Of a stretch of 64,000 nt of DNA, positions 27,448 to 35,350 are shown piece by piece. The DNA lies in contig JASBUL010000103.1 in assembly GCA_030147945.1 (NCBI GenBank), positions 50,324-114,323 on the forward strand, in the 5' to 3' direction. The translations under genes were made by a program, and so were the position numbers. The stretch is from Oceanococcus sp. Its GTDB lineage: Bacteria > Pseudomonadota > Gammaproteobacteria > Nevskiales > Oceanococcaceae. Below the pieces are notes generated by a model. The model had not been told where the DNA came from. It saw only the letters and a program-made list of their open reading frames with translations, and ran no database searches. How positions within the stretch are numbered: position 1 is the first letter of the stretch; each line of letters begins with the position of its first letter.

Positions 27448-27460
27448 ACCGACTAGTATG
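27445..27460. promoter_or_regulatory. Operator-like inverted repeat at the tetR start
   Basis: CATAC-CGACTA-GTATG is an inverted repeat with five-base arms and a six-base spacer. It includes the tetR start codon. The ACCGACTAGT-type core is common in TetR operators, so autorepression is likely. Confidence 0.55.
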
Positions 27461-27544
27461 TATGTTGATCGCTTGAGATTCAATCACCCTGCATGGCCGT
27501 ACGCGGTGCTTTCCCGGGCTGCAAAAAACGCTCACAGTTAAGCG

Positions 27545-27955
27545 ATGAATCCGACCCCAACGCCGCACACCTCCGCCCTGTTCCGACGTCTGGTGCCGGC
27601 CGCCGTGGGGACATCGCTGTTCGCCGCGCTGGCGCACGCGCTGTTGGTGGCCATCGCAGCGCGTTCCATCGGTTTGGAGCTGGTGTTCATCGCGGGTATC
27701 AGTTTTGTCGTGGCGCTGCTGGTTGCCCTGCCGGGCGGCGTCGTGCTGCTGGCTGTTGTGGCTTTGCTGAGGCTCGGACGAGAACTGTCCTTGCTGCTGT
27801 TCTTTGCAGCGATTCAGGCCACTGCGGTGGCTCTGGAAATGGTTTTCTTCGAGATCAGCCTGCGCGACATCTCGTGGCAATACGGCTTGATATCGGTGCC
27901 GGCTTCGGTCGTCGCGTGGTATCTGTCGATTGGCAGCGCCGGCGACAAGCTCTGA
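27545..27955 (+). CDS. Small four-helix membrane protein of unknown function
   Basis: A 136-residue protein with four predicted membrane helices (residues about 15-36, 43-70, 76-98 and 105-128). I do not recognise a family. The ATG at 27545 gives a clean hydrophobic profile. A longer overlapping frame (27493-28143) has no such pattern and is rejected. It diverges from tetR and lies about 190 bases upstream of the lipoxygenase-like gene on the same strand, so it may or may not belong to that cassette. Confidence 0.6.
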   Translation: MNPTPTPHTSALFRRLVPAAVGTSLFAALAHALLVAIAARSIGLELVFIAGISFVVALLVALPGGVVLLAVVALLRLGRELSLLLFFAAIQATAVALEMVFFEISLRDISWQYGLISVPASVVAWYLSIGSAGDKL

Positions 27956-27960
27956 GGCCT

Positions 27961-27982
27961 GCACGGGGCGGTCGCGCCGTGC
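27961..27982. terminator. Weak hairpin after the small membrane protein gene
   Basis: GCACGGGGC and GCGCCGTGC can form a nine-pair stem with one G-G mismatch and a GGTC loop, three bases after the stop codon at 27955. No U-tract follows. It may partly separate this gene from the lipoxygenase-like gene. Confidence 0.3.
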
Positions 27983-28146
27983 CCGGGATCAACGCAATCT
28001 GGCGGGAACTGTGCACCGAATTGGCAGGTGCTGTCCTAGGAAGCCGATCGGCGTCGGCCGAAAATGAGCGTCGTAAAACGCACGGGTGGAACGGTTTTGT
28101 TCAGACCACCGTGAGAATGCGTTCAAACGATAAGGAGACATGACCC

Positions 28147-30216
28147 GTGACCCGAGATGCCAAAGAGGCCATCTTGCCGCTGCCCCTGGGGCCTGGCGAG
28201 ATTTACGATCGATCCAATCCCAATGCATTCGGCACCGGCTACGGCTGGGCCGAACAGCAGCTGTTGCCGTTCCCGCGCCTGCATCACCGGGCCAGTGCCG
28301 AGCAGCAGGCCCAGCGTGATCAGGAACTGGCGCAGGCCAGGGCGGACAACTGGTACAACTATGACCTGATTCCAGGCGCCGTGGTGCGTGGCAATCGCGG
28401 TGCCACTCAGGTCAATGACAACAGCACCTGGCAGTTGCGCGGCAGCGAAGAGCAGCGGGCGCAATATGCCCGCGAAGACCAGTTCGGTCATGATGACCGC
28501 GATCCGGGCGAGAACGGCGTCGACATCTACGAGCCGATGTTCTATTACTTCGATCGCCACTGGCATCTGTGGGTCACCAACACCCGGGTTCACAACAATA
28601 TCCAGCGCCTGCTGTCGATCTTCACCGAGAATCTGACCGATGGTGATGGTCCGGAATATTTTCGCCTCAATGCGCTGGATCTGATCCTGACCCATGCGCC
28701 GGCAACCAAGGCGACCGATCTCGACCAGCTGGATTTTTACCCGCCCAGCCTGTCCGAGCGCTACCCGAAGCAGCCTTTTGACGCGGATTTTCGTGATGAT
28801 GATGTGGTGGCCTGGGTGCAACTGGCCCACGGTTCACCGTTTCCGCGCATCAAGCCCTATACCCAGCATCAGGACAATTTCCGCGTCACCAACGAGATGT
28901 TCCGGCGCACCGCGGATTTTCGTCATGATGATCTTGATCAGGCGATGGCGCAGGGGCGTGTGTTCATCGTCGATTTCAAGGATTTTCACGAATTCAATAT
29001 TCGCCCGGCACCCACCGACACCTCGGACGGGGCACGGTTTTTTGCCGCGATCGCGATGTTTGCGGTACCGATGGGCGGCGGGCCGCTGAAGACCATTGCC
29101 ATTCAGAGCACCCAGCACACGCCACAATCCGAGGCCGAGCGTGCGGCCTGGAAACAGAGCAATGAGCAGGATCCGGAGCGCCCCCTGTCGGACATCCTGA
29201 CGCCGACCGACGACTACTGGTCATGGCAGATGGCGAAAACCCTGTTCATGAGTATGTACGGCATGAGCAATGTGGTGGATCACCTGTCCATGCATGTGTA
29301 TGTGGCGCCGATCGCGATCAGCTTCTATCGCAACGTGCCCCGCCAGCACCCGCTGCGGGCTCTGCTGGAACCGCATCTGATGGAGCTGATTGCCAACAAC
29401 CATGCGGGTATTTTCTGGGACAGCGGAACCCAGGACTACGAAACCTACGGGCGCACCGACCAGGGCCTGCTGACCGGCATGATGAACAAGGTCTCCGGCT
29501 GGACCGGCAAGACTTTCCTGGATGCCACGGTCAAGCGTGCCGGCGAATATGACTTCGTCGCCGACAGCACTGCGGTGGATCGTAGCCAGCCGAATGTCTT
29601 CAGCGCGATTGAAGACTTTCCGATGCACGATGACGACGCCTTGCTGCCGATCATCCGCCAATGGGTGCGCAATTATCTGGGCGAGTACTACCGCTCCGAC
29701 GAAGATGTCCGACGCGATCACGAGCTGCAGTACTTCTGCAGCGAAACCGCAGTCGATGGGCGGGTCAAGGGCTTTCCCCAGGCGCTGTCCAGTCTCGATG
29801 AACTGGTCGATATGGCCGCGCGCATCATCTACTGGATGTCGGCCAACCATGCGCTGGAAGCCACCCTGGGCTGCAACAAGCTGGCACCGCTGAGCTATTT
29901 CTCGGACTGGGTGCCGCGCAACGACGAGGTCAAGACCGAGCAGGACTGGTTCAACGTCAATCCGCCGATCAATGTGGCGCTGGCGGTGTTTTGCGGTTCG
30001 CGCTTTTTCGTTGACCTGCCGCATGACTGGTATCGCTCGCTGGGACGCTTCCCGGAAGGGCATTTCATGCACGACCAGCGCATCTACCGCCATCTGGAAG
30101 AGTTTCAGGCCGCGCTGTTGGCCGCTGACAACCGGATTCAGGAAAAGAATCTGCGCCGACGCTGGGGCTACACGATGCAGCGCCCCGGAACCCTGACCTG
30201 CAGCCCCTGGAACTAG
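28147..30216 (+). CDS. Lipoxygenase-like protein with a non-canonical metal site
   Basis: A 689-residue protein of the lipoxygenase fold. The helix region WSWQMAK...DHLSMHVYVAP...RQHPLRALLEPH matches the lipoxygenase motif H-x17-H-x8-H exactly (H383, H401, H410). The first iron ligand of the family, five residues before H383, is D378, with a histidine one residue later (H379). The third ligand is H568 (SANHALEA), but the usual Asn/His four residues on is A572. The last residue is asparagine, not isoleucine. H383 and H568 are therefore kept and two sites changed. There is no signal peptide. The GTG start is set by AAGGAGAC 8 bases upstream. It heads a run of four genes. Dioxygenation of fatty acids is the family role but may not hold here. 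Confidence 0.85.
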   Translation: MTRDAKEAILPLPLGPGEIYDRSNPNAFGTGYGWAEQQLLPFPRLHHRASAEQQAQRDQELAQARADNWYNYDLIPGAVVRGNRGATQVNDNSTWQLRGSEEQRAQYAREDQFGHDDRDPGENGVDIYEPMFYYFDRHWHLWVTNTRVHNNIQRLLSIFTENLTDGDGPEYFRLNALDLILTHAPATKATDLDQLDFYPPSLSERYPKQPFDADFRDDDVVAWVQLAHGSPFPRIKPYTQHQDNFRVTNEMFRRTADFRHDDLDQAMAQGRVFIVDFKDFHEFNIRPAPTDTSDGARFFAAIAMFAVPMGGGPLKTIAIQSTQHTPQSEAERAAWKQSNEQDPERPLSDILTPTDDYWSWQMAKTLFMSMYGMSNVVDHLSMHVYVAPIAISFYRNVPRQHPLRALLEPHLMELIANNHAGIFWDSGTQDYETYGRTDQGLLTGMMNKVSGWTGKTFLDATVKRAGEYDFVADSTAVDRSQPNVFSAIEDFPMHDDDALLPIIRQWVRNYLGEYYRSDEDVRRDHELQYFCSETAVDGRVKGFPQALSSLDELVDMAARIIYWMSANHALEATLGCNKLAPLSYFSDWVPRNDEVKTEQDWFNVNPPINVALAVFCGSRFFVDLPHDWYRSLGRFPEGHFMHDQRIYRHLEEFQAALLAADNRIQEKNLRRRWGYTMQRPGTLTCSPWN

Positions 30217-30227
30217 GAGACACGATC

Positions 30228-30566
30228 ATGAGTACAACGATCACCAGTCGCCGCAATTTTCTCAAAGGCTCCGCCGGAGCGGCGGGCATTCTGGTCGTGC
30301 CGATGGCCGCCGCCAGTCGATCCACTGCGACGCTCAGCGACAACATCGAGGAGCGCGCTCAAAAGGCCTATCTGGAGGCGGTGCTGCACAAGCACACCGG
30401 GCGCTCGAGAAAGCTGAACGCGAAGCAGGTGCGGCTGTTTGCCCAGCGTTTTACCGAGGAATACGGCGTTGTCGATTACAAGGCGCTGTACAGCGGTATC
30501 GCCGGTGAATACCGCCTGACCCGGCTGTTTGTTCGCAGCACCAAACTGGCTGTCCAAAGCGCCTGA
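30228..30566 (+). CDS. Small Tat-signal protein next to the lipoxygenase-like gene
   Basis: A 112-residue protein. The Tat signal is clear: TSRRNFLKGSAGAAGILVVPMAAA (twin arginines at residues 8-9, written in two parts: TSRRNFLKGS then AGAAGILVVPMAAA). The mature part is about 80 residues, charged and helical, with no cysteine. GGAGACACGATC precedes the ATG, and 11 bases separate it from the lipoxygenase-like stop. I do not recognise the mature domain. Because the lipoxygenase-like protein has no signal, this one could carry it across the membrane as a Tat hitchhiker; that is an inference. Confidence 0.78.
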   Translation: MSTTITSRRNFLKGSAGAAGILVVPMAAASRSTATLSDNIEERAQKAYLEAVLHKHTGRSRKLNAKQVRLFAQRFTEEYGVVDYKALYSGIAGEYRLTRLFVRSTKLAVQSA

Positions 30567-30581
30567 GCAGGGGGAACCAAT

Positions 30582-31214
30582 ATGAAAACGGAAAAAATCA
30601 AAGCCCTGTTGCTGGGTCTGGCCGCCGCCGGCAGCCTTGTCGCCTGTCAGGGCGGGCGTGATGTTGAGTCAGCCGTGGGTGGCCTGGATCATGGTTATCG
30701 CAGCGAACAGGGTGTCGGTGGCATCAGTGCATGGGTCGATGGTGGGCGCTATCAGTTCAATGGTGACCAGCGCTATACCGTGGCGGCTGGCGAAACCCGC
30801 AGTCTGAAAGTGGTCAGTCTGGACAGTGATGACAGCCACTGGGCATTGCAGAATCTGAGCCCACGTGCAGGGCGTTACCGCTGCGCTGAAGATGGGCTGC
30901 AGATCGAGTTCGAGCTTGCCGGGCAGATGTCGCTGAGCAGTCGCCAGGGTGGCGATTGTCAGATCGATGTCAGCGAGGCCGGCTACCGTTCTCTGCGCGG
31001 CCGCTTTGCGGGCAGTCTGACGGATGCCAGTGGGCGTCGCTATGCGATTGAAAATGGTGAATTCGACATCGAACTGGCAGCGGCGATTCCCGATTTGGAT
31101 GGCGATGGTCTGTCCGATGCGGATGACAATTGCCCCTTCGATGCCAATCCGGATCAGGCGGATGCTGATGGCAACCTGATCGGTGATGCCTGCGAGGCCT
31201 CGGACGAGGGTTGA
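30582..31214 (+). CDS. Lipoprotein with thrombospondin type 3 calcium-binding repeats
   Basis: A 210-residue lipoprotein. The lipobox GSLVAC puts the lipidated cysteine at C22. The middle part (about 30-165) is a beta-rich domain I do not recognise. The C-terminus has TSP3-type repeats: DLDGDGLSDADDNCPFDA followed by NPDQADADGNLIGDAC, with Asp ladders that bind calcium. Such repeats often act as rigid linkers on outer-membrane proteins. It starts 15 bases after the Tat protein gene, with AGGGGG before the ATG. The function in the cassette is unknown. Confidence 0.82.
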   Translation: MKTEKIKALLLGLAAAGSLVACQGGRDVESAVGGLDHGYRSEQGVGGISAWVDGGRYQFNGDQRYTVAAGETRSLKVVSLDSDDSHWALQNLSPRAGRYRCAEDGLQIEFELAGQMSLSSRQGGDCQIDVSEAGYRSLRGRFAGSLTDASGRRYAIENGEFDIELAAAIPDLDGDGLSDADDNCPFDANPDQADADGNLIGDACEASDEG

Positions 31215-31218
31215 TGAC

Positions 31219-31983
31219 GTGAAATCAGAGACCTTGAGCGCGGAGGATGATGGCCGCGGCTGGGCGCACTGGATCAGCCGTCTGCGTGATCTGAACTACT
31301 GGCTGGTGCGCGACATCGGCGGTGGCCCGCGACCCTGGAAGCTGGCCTGGGTGATCAACTTCCAGAAGATCGGCACGGTTGTGTTTCTCGGCCTGCTGAT
31401 GTGGTGGTATGCCGATACGAGCAGCGCCGCAATCAGCACCGCCGCCTGGGTCTATCTGGCGCTGCATGGCACCTACGGTTTTGTCTGGCTGCTCAAGGAT
31501 CTGGCCTTTCCGGATCCGGGCTGGCAGCAGAAGGCGACCATTTTCGGCGGCCTGAATGCTTTTCTGCTGGTGCTGGGGCCGTACTGGGTGTTTGGCTGGC
31601 TGCTGATTTCCGGTACCAGCGCGGCGAGTTATCCATTGCCGGAGGCGGCCTGGTTCAGCCTGTGCATTGCCCTGTGCATGCTCGGCTGCGTGCTGATGAT
31701 TGCAGCCGATGCGCAGAAGTTCTTCACCTTGAGGCTGCAGCGGGCGCTGATCACCGACGGGGTGCATCGCTATGTGCGGCACCCCAATTATCTCGGCGAA
31801 ATGATCATCTACCTGTCCTTCGCGTTGATGGTTTGGCACTGGCTGCCGGCGCTGATCCTGGCCTATGTCTGGCTGGGCATTTTCTATCCCAATATCGCCT
31901 GCAAGGAACTCAGCATGTCGCGTTATCCGGAATGGAAGGCCTACACGCGTCGCAGCTGGATGTTGATACCCGGCGTGATCTAG
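31219..31983 (+). CDS. ICMT / NnrU-like membrane methyltransferase
   Basis: A 254-residue protein with about five or six membrane helices. The C-terminal block ITDGVHRYVRHPNYLGEMIIY and the later RYPEWKAYTRRSW match the isoprenylcysteine carboxyl methyltransferase / DUF1295 / phospholipid methyltransferase group, which binds S-adenosylmethionine at the RHPNY segment. The GTG at 31219 follows GAGGG with good spacing and lies just after the previous stop at 31214; an upstream GTG at 31183 would overlap the lipoprotein gene. In this place it may methylate a lipid or an acid product; the substrate is unknown. Confidence 0.8.
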   Translation: MKSETLSAEDDGRGWAHWISRLRDLNYWLVRDIGGGPRPWKLAWVINFQKIGTVVFLGLLMWWYADTSSAAISTAAWVYLALHGTYGFVWLLKDLAFPDPGWQQKATIFGGLNAFLLVLGPYWVFGWLLISGTSAASYPLPEAAWFSLCIALCMLGCVLMIAADAQKFFTLRLQRALITDGVHRYVRHPNYLGEMIIYLSFALMVWHWLPALILAYVWLGIFYPNIACKELSMSRYPEWKAYTRRSWMLIPGVI

Positions 31984-32002
31984 ACCCTCGCAGGCCGCGC
32001 CA

Positions 32003-33010
32003 TCAGTCCGAGCCGGTTTGCTGTTTCTGATACTGGTTCGGGGTCAGCCCGGTCCAACGTTTGAAAGCGCGATTGAAGGTCCGCACATCGGTGTAGAACA
32101 GACGCTCGGCGACTTCGCTGGCTGGCAGGCCCAGACGGATGAAGTGCTTTGCCATGTCTTCCAGCAGATTCGCCAGCAGGCCGCTGAAGCTGGTCTGCGC
32201 ATCGGCCAGTCGGCGATGCAATGTGCGCGTGCTGACATGCAGGGCCTGGGCGACCGAATCGGTGCTGGGTAGCTGGGTGTCGAGTTGTCTGAGCATGACG
32301 GTGCGCACCTCATCGAGAGGGTGGGCCGTCTTGTCATCACGCAGGCGCTTGTCCAGCAGCAGCTGCAGTTCTTTCTTCAGGTGCTCATTGCGGGTCAGCA
32401 CCTGGCGGTTGGCCTGCTCTTCGCTGACGATATAACGCGACAGCGGACAGCCCCAGCGCACCTTGACCCCGAAGGCCTCATGCCAGGGCGTCGGATCTGC
32501 GGGCTGCGGACGGGTCAGCTCAACCGCGACCAGGCTGAGCTTTTTCTCCAGATACTGCGAGCCCAGCACCGGGCCGGCAGCGGTGAGAAAATCCAGGCGT
32601 TCATGCAGCAGCGCCACACTGGCGTGGTAGTGCACCTGAAATTCCAGGCCTTGCTCGACCCGCAGAACCTTGAACGCCATGACATTGCTGAACAGGGCGC
32701 AGTAGTTGGCCAGTTGCTTGAGCAAGTCCTCGACATCCGAGGTTGCGGTCAGGAACACGCCGACATCCTGGAAGTCGACCAGCCGGATGCGCTGCGCCAC
32801 CTCAATGCCAATCGCCGGGCCGCGTGCCTCGTAACCCAACTGCCACAGGATGTTGACCTGTTCCAGGCTGAGCATCTCGTGGGGCGCCGTGACCCGCTCC
32901 AGATCCAGGCCGACACATTTGGAAATGTCGGGCGTGGACATGCCATCCTCGCTCAGGATCTCAATCAGCCCGCGATACACGGACGCAATAATTCGAAATT
33001 GATCAGGCAT
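32003..33010 (-). CDS. AraC family regulator with an N-terminal Arabinose_bd-type domain
   Basis: A 335-residue regulator. The N-terminal domain (residues about 25-205, with LWQLGYEARGPAIGIEVAQ) belongs to the OruR/ArgR-like arabinose-binding-type group. The C-terminal AraC helix-turn-helix pair is at about 255-330: DSVAQALHVSTRTLHRRL and SEVAERLFYTDVRTFNRAF. Regulators of this group often control lipid or amino-acid use. It converges with the methyltransferase gene, 19 bases away, and could control the lipoxygenase-like cassette or its own neighbours. Confidence 0.9.
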   Translation of the reverse strand: MPDQFRIIASVYRGLIEILSEDGMSTPDISKCVGLDLERVTAPHEMLSLEQVNILWQLGYEARGPAIGIEVAQRIRLVDFQDVGVFLTATSDVEDLLKQLANYCALFSNVMAFKVLRVEQGLEFQVHYHASVALLHERLDFLTAAGPVLGSQYLEKKLSLVAVELTRPQPADPTPWHEAFGVKVRWGCPLSRYIVSEEQANRQVLTRNEHLKKELQLLLDKRLRDDKTAHPLDEVRTVMLRQLDTQLPSTDSVAQALHVSTRTLHRRLADAQTSFSGLLANLLEDMAKHFIRLGLPASEVAERLFYTDVRTFNRAFKRWTGLTPNQYQKQQTGSD

Positions 33011-33035
33011 GCGCGACCGTATTCGTCGACAAGGT

Positions 33036-34457
33036 CTACCAGGCGTCGTTGGTCACCCGCAGAACATACAGGCCGCTGTAGCCGTCTGAATACCAGATTT
33101 CCTTGCGTTCCGGCACGAATGACGGACTGGACATGGCCCAGTTGCTGGCCTCGAAAATGGGGGTGATACGCGGATTGACTGGCGCATTGAAATAGGCCAC
33201 TTCGCGCGGGTTATAGGGATCGCGGATGTCGAAAATACGCAGGCCCGAGATGATCATGCTGCAGGCCGCGATGTCGGGGTCAACCCGGGTCGGCACATTG
33301 CAGTAGTGGCCGGCGTAACCCTGGATGGGCAGTTGAGCGCCGGGATCGTTGGCGATTTCATCCCGGTTTTCGGGCTGGTGAACTTCCAGGCGCAGATCGG
33401 AGATCACCACCGGCTGGGTTTCGTCACTGATGTCGATGATCCGACCGGCCCCAACCGTGCTGCCGTGGAAGGCCACGCTGCCGCCCGCTCCGTTGGTGGA
33501 GTACTCATCGATCTCCAGCAAAAAGGGCTTGCCGTCGCGGGTAAACGGTATGGCGTTCTGCGGGATGGTCTGATTGTCCCAGGAGATCGAGGACACCTCG
33601 CGCACCTGCGGGTCCGGTTGGCGTGACTGGATCTGCGAGATGTCCAGGATCAGTACGCCGTGATCGTTGCCGGATGCGAGGTAGGCACGGTTGCCATCGG
33701 CGCTGATCGACAGTCCGTGAGAGGTGTAGTTACTGGTCCACAACACCTGTGGCAACAGGGGCTGGGAAATATCGACGGCGGTCAGCGTCGGGGTGCCGGG
33801 GGAGGCCGAGAAAAAGGTTTTTCCATCCGGCGAGATGCCGCTTTCGTGCCCCAGAAAGCCGACCAGGGCGGATGAACGCAAAACCGGGTTGCGACAATCC
33901 TCGGCCAGGTCGTAGACGTCGACGACACCGGGGTAGAAGGCCGGGTTGCCGAGCACAGCGGCAAGCACGCCGCCTTGCTGAGACACAACCAGCGACTCAT
34001 GCGGCGAAAGCATGGCCGGGGTGACCAGTCGGGTGGTCAGCACCGGATTGGTCGGGTCGCTCATGTCCAGCACATTGACCCCGGCGTTGGCATCCAGCGC
34101 GTTGGTCGGGTAGAGCAGCGTGGTGTCGTAATAGGCACACTCACGACCGTGCTTGTCGACATAACGCTCGACCTTGAAACCGCCGACGGTGCCGATGGCG
34201 TTGGGGGTGGTGTAGCTGCCCACCACTTCGGTGTTGCAGGTATAGCCCTGCGCAGCGCGCCCGCTGTCATGGTCCGCGCGGCTGACGCGGCCCTGCATGC
34301 CGGTTTCCGGGTTGGAACCCGGGCCGCACACGGCTTTGGGTGTGGCCTGGCCATCGGCGATGCTTGGATGGGTGCTGCGTCCGGCGCCGCTGTTGCAGGC
34401 GCTGATCAGTACGCAGCCCAGCGCGATCAAGCCGCGGGTGCATAGGCGGATTTTCAT
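33036..34457 (-). CDS. LVIVD-repeat beta-propeller lipoprotein
   Basis: A 473-residue protein with lipobox LISAC, lipidated at C21. Repeated strands such as VNVLDMSDPTNPVLT, VDVYDLAEDCRNPVL, LTAVDISQPLLPQVL and LRIFDIRDPYNPREV are LVIVD-type beta-propeller blades. These proteins lie on the outside or in the periplasm and have no proven function. The N-terminal part carries scattered cysteines (CGPGSN, YTCNTEV, RECAYYD). It lies upstream-adjacent to a DUF305 gene on the same strand. Confidence 0.83.
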   Translation of the reverse strand: MKIRLCTRGLIALGCVLISACNSGAGRSTHPSIADGQATPKAVCGPGSNPETGMQGRVSRADHDSGRAAQGYTCNTEVVGSYTTPNAIGTVGGFKVERYVDKHGRECAYYDTTLLYPTNALDANAGVNVLDMSDPTNPVLTTRLVTPAMLSPHESLVVSQQGGVLAAVLGNPAFYPGVVDVYDLAEDCRNPVLRSSALVGFLGHESGISPDGKTFFSASPGTPTLTAVDISQPLLPQVLWTSNYTSHGLSISADGNRAYLASGNDHGVLILDISQIQSRQPDPQVREVSSISWDNQTIPQNAIPFTRDGKPFLLEIDEYSTNGAGGSVAFHGSTVGAGRIIDISDETQPVVISDLRLEVHQPENRDEIANDPGAQLPIQGYAGHYCNVPTRVDPDIAACSMIISGLRIFDIRDPYNPREVAYFNAPVNPRITPIFEASNWAMSSPSFVPERKEIWYSDGYSGLYVLRVTNDAW

Positions 34458-34505
34458 TGTTGTGGTCTCCCTGTCCAGCTGTGCATGATACGCCCTGTCG
34501 ACAGC

Positions 34506-35162
34506 CTAGGATGGCGATCTGGCCTGCTCCAGCGCGGCCAGCGTGCGGCGGATCGTGTACACTTCCTGAGCCTGTTCAAGCAGGATCGCCGAGGCGCGCT
34601 CGCGGACCACTTTTTCCTGGGCCTGCTGCGCGGCAAAGCGCGCCATGGGCAGGCCGCCTTCATGATGTGCCAGCATCAGCCTGAGAAACAGCGCGTCGCG
34701 TTCCACACCATCCAGCCTGCGCAGCAATTCCAGGTCCGCCAGTGTGGCGAGACCGGGCATGCCGCGCGGCGAGCGCTCGCACTCGATCAAGTATTGCCTG
34801 AGTTCAGGGCCGGGTGGCTGATCACCGGCCAGCATCCAGGCCATGCTGGTGCTGGCGGGCTTCAGCGCCTGGCCCCACAGGCGCAACCAGCCTTGCATCT
34901 CTCCCAGTTCCAGCAGCTGCGCATAGGCGATGTTCTGGGCCATGCGGTGCAGCGGCGTCGGGCGACCGTCAAGCATCAGCTGGGCCATGGCAATGGCCTG
35001 CTGATGATGGATGCCCATGAACTGTGCGAAGCCGATATCCACGGCATGAGAATGCGCCAGTTGCTGCTGCGGGGATGACGCGGTTTGCACGCCAAGCCAG
35101 CCGATGGTGAAGGCCGTGGCCAAGGCCACGCTCACGGCGATTATGACGAAGCAGCGTTTCAT
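34506..35162 (-). CDS. DUF305 family protein, membrane-anchored
   Basis: A 218-residue protein with one N-terminal helix (signal or anchor, residues about 5-27). The duplicated ferritin-like DUF305 helices carry histidine pairs: FMGIHHQQAIAMAQ near residue 48 and MLAHHEGGLPMA near residue 163. DUF305 proteins are often found with copper-handling genes and are exported. No metal-transport gene is adjacent. It precedes the LVIVD gene on the same strand, about 48 bases away. Confidence 0.88.
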   Translation of the reverse strand: MKRCFVIIAVSVALATAFTIGWLGVQTASSPQQQLAHSHAVDIGFAQFMGIHHQQAIAMAQLMLDGRPTPLHRMAQNIAYAQLLELGEMQGWLRLWGQALKPASTSMAWMLAGDQPPGPELRQYLIECERSPRGMPGLATLADLELLRRLDGVERDALFLRLMLAHHEGGLPMARFAAQQAQEKVVRERASAILLEQAQEVYTIRRTLAALEQARSPS

Positions 35163-35350
35163 GGAGGCGACAGGCTCACGTCGGGGCGTGTATGGGCAGG
35201 CAGCCTGTCAGCATAGGCAAGCGCGCGGGTCACGTCATCTGTGGCGCCTTGGATCGGGCCGATACGCGCAGGGTCCTGCATTTTTGCTCTAGCCGAACTG
35301 TCATGAGGGCGTGAGAAAATCGGCGCCGCTTTCACTTTGATGATGTCTTG

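Noticed and set aside
27493..28143. 216-residue frame overlapping the small membrane protein gene
   Set aside because: No hydrophobic or domain pattern and the end runs to the lipoxygenase-like start; the 136-residue frame with four helices is the better reading.
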